DNA of 64,000 bases from CAVRQM01 sp963732775 (GTDB lineage Bacteria > Pseudomonadota > Alphaproteobacteria > Acetobacterales > Acetobacteraceae): assembly GCA_963732775.1 (NCBI GenBank), contig CAVTAR010000003.1, positions 558,001 to 622,000 of the forward strand, written 5' to 3'. A program made the translations under genes and the position numbers. Position 1 is the stretch's first letter. Each line of letters opens with the position of its first letter. The notes under the pieces were generated by a model. It worked only from the letters and a program-made list of their open reading frames with translations, was not told the DNA's origin and searched no databases. Below are positions 34,499 to 42,954 of the stretch, piece by piece.

Positions 34499-35047
34499 TC
34501 AGGCGAGCCTCGGCTCGGCCAGGGTGCGGTGCAGCCGGCCCAGCACCGTGGCCAGCACCGGGTACAGTCCCGCGCCCAGCCCCGCCTGCAACACCGCCGC
34601 GGCAGGCGGCAGCAGGCGCCACGCGAGCAGCGAGCCCAGCGCCCAGCCGAGCGCCGCGGTCAGCGCCGCCACGCCGACGAAGGCCAGCCACGTCTGCACG
34701 AAGCCGAGCCGCGCCAGCTCGCGCCGCCACCCGGTCGCCAGGCCGTGCGCCAGCAGCAGCAGCAGCACGTCCACGCCCGGCGGCGAGAACTGCAGCAGGT
34801 CGGCCAGCAGCCCCAGCAGGAACACCACCGCCGGGGGCATCGCGGCGCGGCGGAACAGCGACCAGAAGAACACGCAGCCGATCGCCCCGGCGAGCTGCAG
34901 CTCGGGCTGCCCCGGGATACCCCACGGCGCGCCGCACGCCAGCAGCAGCAGCGCCGTGGTCGATGCCGGCAACGCCACCCGTGCCGCGATGTCGAGGCGG
35001 CGCGCGAGGCTGGGGCGTGGCCGGATGCCCGGCGCGCGCTCGCTCAC
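34499..35047 (-). CDS. mreD: Rod-shape-determining membrane protein MreD
   Basis: The 182-residue, very hydrophobic protein has five predicted transmembrane helices (e.g. ALPASTTALLLLACGAP, IGCVFFWSLFRRA-PPAVVFLLG, VDVLLLLLAHGLA) and the family FSPPGVD motif. MreD links MreC to the elongation machinery. Sequence conservation in this family is low, so the call rests mainly on position between mreC and mrdA plus topology. It starts 10 nt after mreC and ends 6 nt before the mrdA start. Confidence 0.88.
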   Translation of the reverse strand: MSERAPGIRPRPSLARRLDIAARVALPASTTALLLLACGAPWGIPGQPELQLAGAIGCVFFWSLFRRAAMPPAVVFLLGLLADLLQFSPPGVDVLLLLLAHGLATGWRRELARLGFVQTWLAFVGVAALTAALGWALGSLLAWRLLPPAAAVLQAGLGAGLYPVLATVLGRLHRTLAEPRLA

Positions 35048-35057
35048 CGCGCCGCGC

Positions 35058-36050
35058 TCACGAGCTGCCCCGGAACGCCCCGCGCACGCCGTAGCTGGGC
35101 GGCATCGGGCCGACCGGAAACGCCGGGTCGTGCCAGCCGGCGGTGGCGCGCGCGCCCGGCCGGGCGGCCTGGGTCGGCGACGGCGGCCCGGCCAGCGGCT
35201 CCGGCGGCCGCGACATCGAGGCCTCGGGCGGCAGCGTGCCGCGCAGGCCGAAATCCAGCAGCCGCACCACCTCGAGCCGGTCCAGCCGCGCCAGCGGCTC
35301 CACCTCGGGCACGTTGCTGCTGCTGTAGTGGACCTGGCCCACCGGCAGCCCGGCCGGGAAGGTCCCGGCCTCGGCGCTGGTCACCACCCGCTCGCCCTCG
35401 GCCGGCTGCACGCCCTCGGGCCAGTACATCAGCCGCGGCCGCGGCCCGTTGGTGCCGGTCAGGATGGCGCGCGCGCGCGAGCCCTCGAGCGTCACGGGGA
35501 TGCGGCTGTTGAGGTCGGTCAGCAGCAGGATGCGCACGCTGCGGCCGCCCACCTCGGTCACGCGCCCCACCAGCCCCCGGTCGTCGATGGCGATCTGCCC
35601 CTTCACCAGCCCGTGGTTCGGCCCGGCGGACAGCAGCACCGCGCGCGCATAGACGCCGCCGGCGTCGGCCACGACGCGCGCGGTGACGAAGCTCGGCGCC
35701 GGGTCCGGGATCCAGTGCAGGTTGGCCTTCAGCGTCGCGTTCTCGGCATCGAGCGCCAGCGCCACCGACTGCCAGCGCCGCAGCACGTCGTTCTCCTCGC
35801 GCAGGCGCCGGTTCTCGGCCGCGAGGTCGATCATCAGCCGCACATCGGCGACCCCGCCGCGCACCGCCGCCATTGGCTGCGCCAGCGCGCCGTATAGCGG
35901 CGACAGCGTGTCGGCCAGGGCCATGCGCACCCGCTCGGCCAGGATCGCGTCGGCCTTGCCCAGCAGCATCAGCCCGAACGCGGCAGCGACCAGCACCGGC
36001 AGGCTGAGGCGCGCGAGCGCCTGGCGCAGCGGGATGGAGAGGCGGATCAC
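35058..36050 (-). CDS. mreC: Rod-shape-determining protein MreC
   Basis: The 330-residue protein has one N-terminal transmembrane helix (LPVLVAAAFGLMLLGKAD), a coiled coil (AENRRLREENDVLRRW) and the beta-rich MreC domain with ARVVADAGG, LVGRVTEVGGRSVRILLLTD and GLVKGQIAID. MreC organises the elongasome from the periplasmic side. The start is GTG 36050; upstream in-frame codons precede the conserved N-terminus but lack support. A ~60-residue proline-rich tail (PPEPLAGPPSPTQAARPG) extends beyond the family core, as in other alphaproteobacteria. Confidence 0.93.
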   Translation of the reverse strand: MIRLSIPLRQALARLSLPVLVAAAFGLMLLGKADAILAERVRMALADTLSPLYGALAQPMAAVRGGVADVRLMIDLAAENRRLREENDVLRRWQSVALALDAENATLKANLHWIPDPAPSFVTARVVADAGGVYARAVLLSAGPNHGLVKGQIAIDDRGLVGRVTEVGGRSVRILLLTDLNSRIPVTLEGSRARAILTGTNGPRPRLMYWPEGVQPAEGERVVTSAEAGTFPAGLPVGQVHYSSSNVPEVEPLARLDRLEVVRLLDFGLRGTLPPEASMSRPPEPLAGPPSPTQAARPGARATAGWHDPAFPVGPMPPSYGVRGAFRGSS

Positions 36051-36079
36051 GCAGCCACCATAGCCCGATGCGGCGAGAA

Positions 36080-37123
<1,044 letters not shown>

Positions 37124-37363
37124 GCGGTGAACCTTGGGGGAGACAGGCGGCGCTGCTGCCGGCCGCTGCGGTCGCGGGCTTAGCCCCGCGGTCCCTGCCC
37201 GGCAAGGGGCGGCTGCGAAGCGCGCGCCAGGCTCGGCCCCGGCGCGGCTCGCGCAGACGTGAAGCGGCGGACCGGACGCAGCCAATTTTGCCTCATTCCG
37301 GCCACGACTTTTCCGGTCGTGCCGCGTTGCTCCGTGATCGAGGCCAAGGTGGAGCAGGAGACG

Positions 37364-37576
37364 ATGAAGCAGGTTTTGGCGCTCGCCGCGGCGTTCGGTC
37401 TGGCGGCGGCCGTCGCGGGCTGCGGCAGCGACCCGGGCACCCGGGCGGTCACCGGCGGGCTGATCGGCGCCGGCACCGGTGCCGGGCTGGCGGCGGTGAC
37501 CCACGGCAGCGTCGGCACCGGGGCGGTGGTCGGCGGTGGCGTCGGCGCCGTCGGCGGGGCCGTGACGTCCCCCTGA
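37364..37576 (+). CDS. Small glycine-zipper lipoprotein
   Basis: The 70-residue product begins MKQVLALAAAFGLAAAVAGC, a lipoprotein signal with lipobox VAGC. The mature part is Gly/Ala-rich with GxxxG spacing (GGLIGAGTGAGLAAV, GGGVGAVGGAV), the glycine-zipper pattern of membrane-associating outer-membrane lipoproteins. GGAGCAGGAG precedes ATG 37364. It is the first of three similar small lipoprotein genes in a row and diverges from mreB. Role unknown. Confidence 0.8.
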   Translation: MKQVLALAAAFGLAAAVAGCGSDPGTRAVTGGLIGAGTGAGLAAVTHGSVGTGAVVGGGVGAVGGAVTSP

Positions 37577-37655
37577 CGTGACGGCGCTCCCATCGCCTTA
37601 CCTGAACGACTCGATCGCGGTTTCGACCCCCGACCATCAACAGAGAGCAAATGAC

Positions 37656-37865
37656 ATGACGATCTCCAAGACCATCCTGCCCGCGGCGCTGCTGTTCTCC
37701 GCACTCGGCCTCGCCGCCTGCGGCACGCCGACCGGCCCGGCCGCGACCGGCGCGAGCAGCACTGCCCCCGCCGCGGTCAGCTCGGCGACCAACGGCAGCG
37801 TCGGCGCCGGCAACAACAGCTCGCACGCGAACGGCACCGCCGGCGCGGCGGGCAACTCGCCCTGA
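37656..37865 (+). CDS. Small Ala/Ser-rich lipoprotein
   Basis: The 69-residue product has a lipoprotein signal ending LAAC (MTISKTILPAALLFSALGLA-AC) and a mature part of low complexity rich in Ala, Thr, Ser, Gly and Asn (SSTAPAAVSSATNGS, NNSSHANGTAGAAG). No globular domain is visible; such tails are typical of outer-membrane linkers. Lies 79 nt after the previous lipoprotein gene. Start ATG 37656 is preferred over an upstream in-frame ATG at 37578. Confidence 0.72.
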   Translation: MTISKTILPAALLFSALGLAACGTPTGPAATGASSTAPAAVSSATNGSVGAGNNSSHANGTAGAAGNSP

Positions 37866-37947
37866 CCGTGCCGGCCGACCCGCGGCGACAGCCGTCGCGG
37901 GGCGGCCAGCGCTCGCCCAGGCAGCCCCAGACGAAAGGATCACGAAG

Positions 37948-38193
37948 ATGCCTCGCCTTGCCTCCACCACGCTGGTCCTGGCGGCGCTCGGCCTCGCCGG
38001 GTGCGGCTACAACCAGGGCGACCGGGCAGTCTCCGGTGCGGCGATCGGCGCCGGCGGCGGGGCGATCCTGGGTGCGATCGGCGGCAACGCCGGCCTCGGC
38101 GCGCTGGCCGGCGCGGGTGCCGGCGCGCTCGGCGGCGCGCTGACCAGCGGCAACGACGTCAACTTCGGCACGCCGATCTGGCGCCGCCCCTGA
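37948..38193 (+). CDS. Small glycine-zipper lipoprotein
   Basis: The 81-residue product has a lipobox LAGC after a short hydrophobic signal (MPRLASTTLVLAALGLAGC). The mature part alternates Gly and Ala with zipper spacing (AAIGAGGGAILGAIGGNAG, LAGAGAGALGGAL) and ends DVNFGTPIWRRP. It is a paralogue in design of the gene at 37364. AAAGGA lies upstream of ATG 37948. Function unknown; zippers often mediate membrane insertion or oligomerisation. Confidence 0.8.
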   Translation: MPRLASTTLVLAALGLAGCGYNQGDRAVSGAAIGAGGGAILGAIGGNAGLGALAGAGAGALGGALTSGNDVNFGTPIWRRP

Positions 38194-38227
38194 ACCGCGC
38201 AGCGGCGCCCGCACGCCGGGCCGCCGT

Positions 38228-38872
38228 TCAGCGCGGCGCGACCGGAATCGCGACCTCGGTGCGGCGCAGCGGCGGCAGGGTCCAGGGCGGGTCGTAGAAC
38301 CACACGACCGGCGGCCCCCGCAGCGTCCACGCGCTCGCCGCCAGGGCCGCGCGCAGTTCGGCCTCGCGCGCCGCCAGCGTGGCGGCCGGCGCGAGCCCCG
38401 CGAACCGCAGCACCGCATAGGTCTCGGCCGGCAGCCCCACCAGGCGCACCGTGGGATCGTCCGGCGCCGGCAGTGACGCGAGATCGCGCCCGGCCGGCAT
38501 CATGAAGCGGATGGTCCAGCCAGCCGCCAGGCCAGCCCCCGGCCCGCGCGCCTGCGCCACCGGCGCGGTCATCGCGATCGCCTCCTGGCCACCCGGCGCT
38601 GCCTGCTGCGTCACCGGCGCGGTCATCGCGATGCTCGCCCGCGCGTGGTTGGAGCCGAAGATGTAGCCGGCGAGCCGGCGGAAACCCGTGCTCCGGGCCG
38701 TGGTCTCGTCGCCGTACACGGTCGTCTCGGCCGCCACGAGCGGGGCATACTGGCGCACCTCCACCGGCCCGAGCCGCTCCAGCACCGCGTAGGCCGGCTC
38801 CGCCACGGTGCGGATGCCGAACACCGAGCACGCGCCGAGCCAGAGGCCGGAGAACAGCGCCAGGACCTTCAC
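38228..38872 (-). CDS. SOUL-family haem-binding lipoprotein
   Basis: The 214-residue product matches SOUL/HBP proteins: VLERLGPVEVRQYAPLVAAE near residue 30, FRRLAGYIFGSNHAR, IAMTAPVTQQ (repeated as IAMTAPVAQA), WTIRFMMPAG and PPWTLPPLRRTEV at the end. Family members bind haem or tetrapyrroles loosely; in bacteria the role is unclear. The N-terminus (VLALFSGLWLGAC) is a short lipoprotein signal with lipobox LGAC. GTG 38872 is the best start, 26 nt after the cysE stop, so the two genes may be co-transcribed. Confidence 0.82.
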   Translation of the reverse strand: MKVLALFSGLWLGACSVFGIRTVAEPAYAVLERLGPVEVRQYAPLVAAETTVYGDETTARSTGFRRLAGYIFGSNHARASIAMTAPVTQQAAPGGQEAIAMTAPVAQARGPGAGLAAGWTIRFMMPAGRDLASLPAPDDPTVRLVGLPAETYAVLRFAGLAPAATLAAREAELRAALAASAWTLRGPPVVWFYDPPWTLPPLRRTEVAIPVAPR

Positions 38873-38898
38873 CAGGCGATGCAGGTGCGGGGCAGCAT

Positions 38899-39759
38899 TC
38901 AGATGACGTAGTCCGGGGCCGGCAGGCTGTGGTCCATGGTCAGCGCCGGCAGGTCCACCAGGCGCGCACCGACCGGCCGGGCCGGCACGCCCACCACCGT
39001 CGTGTGCGCCTCCACGTCGTCCAGCACGATGCTGCCGGCCCCCACCTTCGCACCCTCGCCCACGACGATGTTGCCGAGCACGGTGGCGCCCGCGCCCAGC
39101 AGCACGCCGCGGCGGATTTTCGGATGCCGGTCGCCGCACTCCTTGCCGGTGCCGCCCAGCGTCACCGCCTGCAGGATCGACACGTCGTCGCCCACCACCG
39201 CCGTCTCGCCGATCACCAGCCCGGTGCCGTGGTCCACCATCACGCCGCAGCCGATCCGCGCGGCCGGGTGAATGTCCACCGCGAACACCTCGCTGATGCG
39301 CGACTGCAAATGCCGCGCCAGCAGCCGGCGCCCGCGCCGCCACAGCACGTGGGACACGCGGTACGCCTGCACCGCCTGGAAGCCCTTGAAGAACATGAAC
39401 GGGGTCAGCAGGTCCGGGCTCGCCGGATCGCGCTCGCGCACCGCCAGCAGATCGCGCGCCGAGGCCCGCACGGTCTCGGGCGCCACCGCGAAGATGTCCG
39501 CCATGAGCTGCGCCAGCGCCGGCACCTGCACGTCGGGGTCGGCGAGCTTGCCGGCGAGCCGATGCGCCAGCGCGTCGGCGAAGTCGTGGTGCCGCAGGAT
39601 GGCATGCGCGATCGGCTGCGCCGCCTGCGTGTCGCGCTCGGCCGCCTCCACGCCCTCGCGGCGCAGCGTGTGCCACAGCTCGGCGAGTTCCGTGTCGCTC
39701 GCCTCGCGCTCGCACAGGGCGATCATGGAGGCGGGGCCGATGTCGGGCGCTGGGCTCAC
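38899..39759 (-). CDS. cysE: Serine O-acetyltransferase
   Basis: CysE acetylates L-serine with acetyl-CoA, the first committed step of cysteine synthesis. The 286-residue protein has a helical N-domain (ERDTQAAQPIAHAILRHHDF) and left-handed beta-helix hexapeptide repeats with the catalytic VDIHPAARIGCGVMVDHGTG, GDDVSILQAVTLGGTGK and GAGATVLGNIVVG. GTG 39759 follows GGAGAGGAG. The C-terminal tail (MDHSLPAPDYVI) ends in Ile, the residue that in many CysE proteins inserts into the CysK active site. Confidence 0.95.
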   Translation of the reverse strand: MSPAPDIGPASMIALCEREASDTELAELWHTLRREGVEAAERDTQAAQPIAHAILRHHDFADALAHRLAGKLADPDVQVPALAQLMADIFAVAPETVRASARDLLAVRERDPASPDLLTPFMFFKGFQAVQAYRVSHVLWRRGRRLLARHLQSRISEVFAVDIHPAARIGCGVMVDHGTGLVIGETAVVGDDVSILQAVTLGGTGKECGDRHPKIRRGVLLGAGATVLGNIVVGEGAKVGAGSIVLDDVEAHTTVVGVPARPVGARLVDLPALTMDHSLPAPDYVI

Positions 39760-39946
39760 GGGTCCGCTCCTCTCCGGGCGATCTCAGGCGCGCCTCAGAT
39801 AGGGAGCGGACCGCGAACGCGCCAGCCCCGAGACGAGCGCCCGATGGCGTTCCGTGCCGCCGGGCTCGCGCGCGGATTTGGGGCGAGGACCCGCGGCCCG
39901 TATGCTGGCCAGATCGACACGGCTACATCGACGCGGAGGACTGCAC

Positions 39947-40993
39947 ATGCGCTACAACCAGCTGGGCCGCACCGGACTGTACGTCTCGGAACTCTGCCTC
40001 GGCACCATGACGTTCGGCGGCGCCCATGAAGGGTTCTGGCGCGCCATCGGCGACCTGCAACAGGCGCAGGTGGACGAGATCGTCCGCGCCTCCATCGACC
40101 ACGGCATCAACTTCATCGACACCGCGGACGTCTACTCGGGCGGCGAGAGCGAGCGCCTGCTCGGCCGGTCGCTGCGCAACCTCGGCATCGCGCGGCAGGA
40201 CGTGGTGATCGCGACCAAGGTGTACGGCGCCATGGGCGACGGCCCGAACGACCGCGGAGCCAGCCGCGGCCACATCATGGACGGCGTCCGGCGCAGCCTG
40301 GAGCGGCTCGACACCGACCACATCGACCTGTACCAGATCCACGGCACCGACCCGGTGACGCCGCTCGACGAGACGTTGCGCGCGCTGGACGACCTGGTGC
40401 GCCAGGGGCTGATCCGCTACGTCGGCGTCTCGAACTGGCAGGCTTGGCGCATCATGAAGGCGCTCGGCCTGTGCGAGCGCCACGGCTGGGCGCGCATCGA
40501 TTCGCTGCAGGCCTACTACACCATCGCCGGGCGCGACCTGGAGCGCGAGATCGTGCCGCTGCTGCAGGGCGAGGGCGTCGGGCTCATGGTCTGGAGCCCG
40601 CTGGCCGGCGGCCTGCTCAGCGGCAAGTACGGCCCGGGCAGCAACGGGCCGGAGGGCTCGCGCCGCGTCGCGTTCGACTTCCCGCCGGTCGAGAAGGACC
40701 GCGCCTGGGCGTGCGTGGCCGAGATGCGCGAGGTGGCCGCGGCCCACGACACCAGCGTCGCCCGCGTGGCGCTCGCCTGGCTGCTGGCCAAGCCATGGGT
40801 CAGCTCCATCATCATCGGCGCCAAGACGATGGAGCAGCTCGCCGACAACCTCGCCGCGACCGAGCTGCATCTCTCCGCGGACGAGATGGCCCGGCTCGAC
40901 GCGGTCAGCGCGATGCCGGCGGAATACCCGGGCTGGATGCTGGAGCGCCAGGGCGCCGGGCGGGTGCCGAAGGCGTTCGCCAAGGCGGGGTGA
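39947..40993 (+). CDS. Aldo/keto reductase
   Basis: The 348-residue TIM-barrel NADPH-dependent oxidoreductase has the catalytic tetrad Asp-Tyr-Lys-His in FIDTADVYSGG, VVIATKVYG and LYQIHGTD. It resembles the YajO/Tas-like subfamily acting on small aldehydes or sugars; substrate undetermined. ATG 39947 follows GCGGAGGA. The C-terminal region IIIGAKTMEQLADNLAA is the NADP-binding segment. It diverges from cysE and precedes a family B palindromic repeat. Confidence 0.88.
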   Translation: MRYNQLGRTGLYVSELCLGTMTFGGAHEGFWRAIGDLQQAQVDEIVRASIDHGINFIDTADVYSGGESERLLGRSLRNLGIARQDVVIATKVYGAMGDGPNDRGASRGHIMDGVRRSLERLDTDHIDLYQIHGTDPVTPLDETLRALDDLVRQGLIRYVGVSNWQAWRIMKALGLCERHGWARIDSLQAYYTIAGRDLEREIVPLLQGEGVGLMVWSPLAGGLLSGKYGPGSNGPEGSRRVAFDFPPVEKDRAWACVAEMREVAAAHDTSVARVALAWLLAKPWVSSIIIGAKTMEQLADNLAATELHLSADEMARLDAVSAMPAEYPGWMLERQGAGRVPKAFAKAG

Positions 40994-41031
40994 CGCCGCC
41001 GCGATCGCTCGAACGGTCTGCAGAGCGCATC

Positions 41032-41141
41032 GCCGCGACCCCACCCGGCCCTCCGGGCCACCCTCCCCATGAAGGGGAGGGAGATTTCTTTCCCTCCCCG
41101 CTCTGGGGAGGGTGGCCCGGAGGGCCGGGTGGGGTCGCGGC
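41032..41141. repeat. Palindromic intergenic repeat, family B copy 2
   Basis: Two long complementary arms (CACCCGGCCCTCCGGGCCAC near 41042 and its complement ending 41141) flank a centre with GGAGGGAGATTTCTTTCC. The same core recurs at 57744-57847. It lies in the 314-nt gap between the aldo/keto reductase and dehydrogenase genes, which holds no other gene I can support. Confidence 0.85.
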
Positions 41142-41307
41142 GGCCGCATCGTGCTCCCGTAAGGCCGAGCCCCAACGAGCCAGCAGCCTCCGCCGCCGCC
41201 CCGAGAAGGGGCGGGTAGGGGATCTCGGCCGCGCTCGACCCTCAGGCGAATGCCCTCGGGCTGAGCAGGACCGTGGCGCAACCGCCCGCTCGCGGCTAGG
41301 CTTGCGC

Positions 41308-42351
41308 ATGGACCTTGCCATCCTGGGGGCGACCGGCGCGGTCGGCAGCGCGCTGGTCGTCCACCTCCTGAAGGGCGCCGTGCTCGGTGCCGGCGACCGG
41401 CTCATCCTCTGCGGGCACCACACGATCTCCACCGAGCGCCGGCTGCTGCCCGAGCAGGCGGACCTGCTCGACGCGTTCGACGAGACCGACGTCGCCATCG
41501 AGATCGTCGACGACTGCGCGCAGGTCGCGGCCGACATCGTGGTGGTCGCGCCGGGCGAGACGATCGGGCCCGCGTGCCCGACGCGCCGCGACCTGGCACT
41601 GGCGAACCGTGCGCTGTTCGAGACGATCGCCGCACGCTGCGCGCAGCGCCTGCCCGAGGCGGCGTTCGTCGTCGTCAGCAACCCTGTCGAGCTCGCGGTC
41701 GACATCCTGGCCCGCGCGACCGAGCGGCATCGCGTGGTCGGGATGGGCGCCGAGCAGGACTCGCTGCGCTTCGCCCGCGCCGTCGCCGAAATGCTGGGCC
41801 TCACCCGGCGCGAGGTCAGGGCGACGGTGATGGGCGAGCACGGCGCGGCCATGGTGCCGCTGTGGAGCACGGTCGAGGTGCTCGACCGCAGCCCCGGGAT
41901 GCGGGCCCGGCTCGCCTACCTGCGGCAACACTGCCCGGCCGCGACGCTGCCCGAGCGCGCCGCCCGCCTGCGCGCTGAGATGACCCCGCTGCTGGCGGCC
42001 GAGCGGATCGCCGACGCCTATGCGCTGACCCGCGCCGCCGACCCGGACGCGCGCATCTTCGTCGATCCGTTCATCACCCTGCATTGCCTGCACTCCACCC
42101 CGCACGCGACCGCGAACGCCGCCTGCCGCATCGTCGCCGCGATGGTCGCCGACGACGGCCGCCGCGTCGCCGGACAGGTCCGGCTCGACGGCGAGGCCTA
42201 CGACGTGCGGGGCATCCTCGGCGTGCCGCTCGCGGTCGGCCCAACGGGCTGGCGGCTCGGCGCGCTGCCGATCTTGGACGAGGCCGAAACGACCGCGGTC
42301 CGCGCCAGCGCCGCCGCGATCACGGCAACGCTGGCAGCGGGGTCGGCCTAG
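41308..42351 (+). CDS. Malate/lactate dehydrogenase-family protein
   Basis: The 347-residue product has the NAD motif LAILGATGAVGSAL, the substrate-loop Arg in TRRDLALAN, the NPVE motif in place of the usual NPVD, the Asp-Arg pair in EQDSLRFA and the catalytic His in GEHGAAMVP. All core catalytic residues of the LDH/MDH superfamily are present. The substrate is probably a 2-oxoacid, but the fold does not separate malate from lactate or other hydroxyacids. ATG 41308 has no obvious ribosome site, which leaves the start uncertain by a few codons. Confidence 0.8.
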   Translation: MDLAILGATGAVGSALVVHLLKGAVLGAGDRLILCGHHTISTERRLLPEQADLLDAFDETDVAIEIVDDCAQVAADIVVVAPGETIGPACPTRRDLALANRALFETIAARCAQRLPEAAFVVVSNPVELAVDILARATERHRVVGMGAEQDSLRFARAVAEMLGLTRREVRATVMGEHGAAMVPLWSTVEVLDRSPGMRARLAYLRQHCPAATLPERAARLRAEMTPLLAAERIADAYALTRAADPDARIFVDPFITLHCLHSTPHATANAACRIVAAMVADDGRRVAGQVRLDGEAYDVRGILGVPLAVGPTGWRLGALPILDEAETTAVRASAAAITATLAAGSA

Positions 42352-42421
42352 TGGCGGCAATCCGTTCTCGATACCCGATTTGCAGGTGGACCTCGTACCG
42401 CAGAGCAGAGGAGACGTCGCG

Positions 42422-42898
42422 ATGTCGAAAGTCAGCACCTGTCTCTGGTTCGGCAAAGATGCCGAGGCAGCCGTTCGTTTCTATGTCTCGCTCGTGCCCG
42501 GGTCCAGCCTGACGCACATCCTGCGCTCGCCAGGAGCTTGGCCCGGCGGGGCAGCCGGCGACGTGGTCCTGGTGCATTTCACTCTGGGCGCGCAGAGCTT
42601 CCAGGCGTTGAACGGCGGCGCGCCGGCCAGCTACGGAACCGCCGCCTCCATCTCGGTGGAGTGCTCCGATCAGGTCGAGGTGGATCGGCTATGGACGGCG
42701 CTCACGGCCGACGGCGGGTCGGAGATCATGTGCGGCTGGCTCCGCGACAGGTGGGGCGTGCCGTGGCAGATCGTCCCCGAGATGCTGCCGCGTCTGCTCG
42801 CCGACCCGGACCCGACCGTCTCGGGCCGCGTGTTCGCCGCCATGACCCAGATGGTCAAGCTCGATGTTTCGGCCCTCGAGCGTGCGGCCGCCGGATGA
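42422..42898 (+). CDS. PhnB-like VOC-superfamily protein
   Basis: The 158-residue protein begins MSKVSTCLWFGKDAEAAVRFYVSLV, the glyoxalase/bleomycin-resistance-fold start, with ILRSPGAWPGG, VVLVHFTLGAQSFQALNGG, SISVECSDQVEVDRLW and WQIVPEMLPRLL. This matches the PF06983 group once called 3-demethylubiquinone-9 3-methyltransferase, now regarded as VOC-fold proteins without proven methyltransferase activity. AGAGGAG precedes ATG 42422. It faces the 3' end of the RND pump gene. Confidence 0.85.
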   Translation: MSKVSTCLWFGKDAEAAVRFYVSLVPGSSLTHILRSPGAWPGGAAGDVVLVHFTLGAQSFQALNGGAPASYGTAASISVECSDQVEVDRLWTALTADGGSEIMCGWLRDRWGVPWQIVPEMLPRLLADPDPTVSGRVFAAMTQMVKLDVSALERAAAG

Positions 42899-42954
42899 GG
42901 CGGCCCCGTGCGCGCTGCCGGTCGAATCCGCCGCCGCCCTGACGACCGGCTGGC

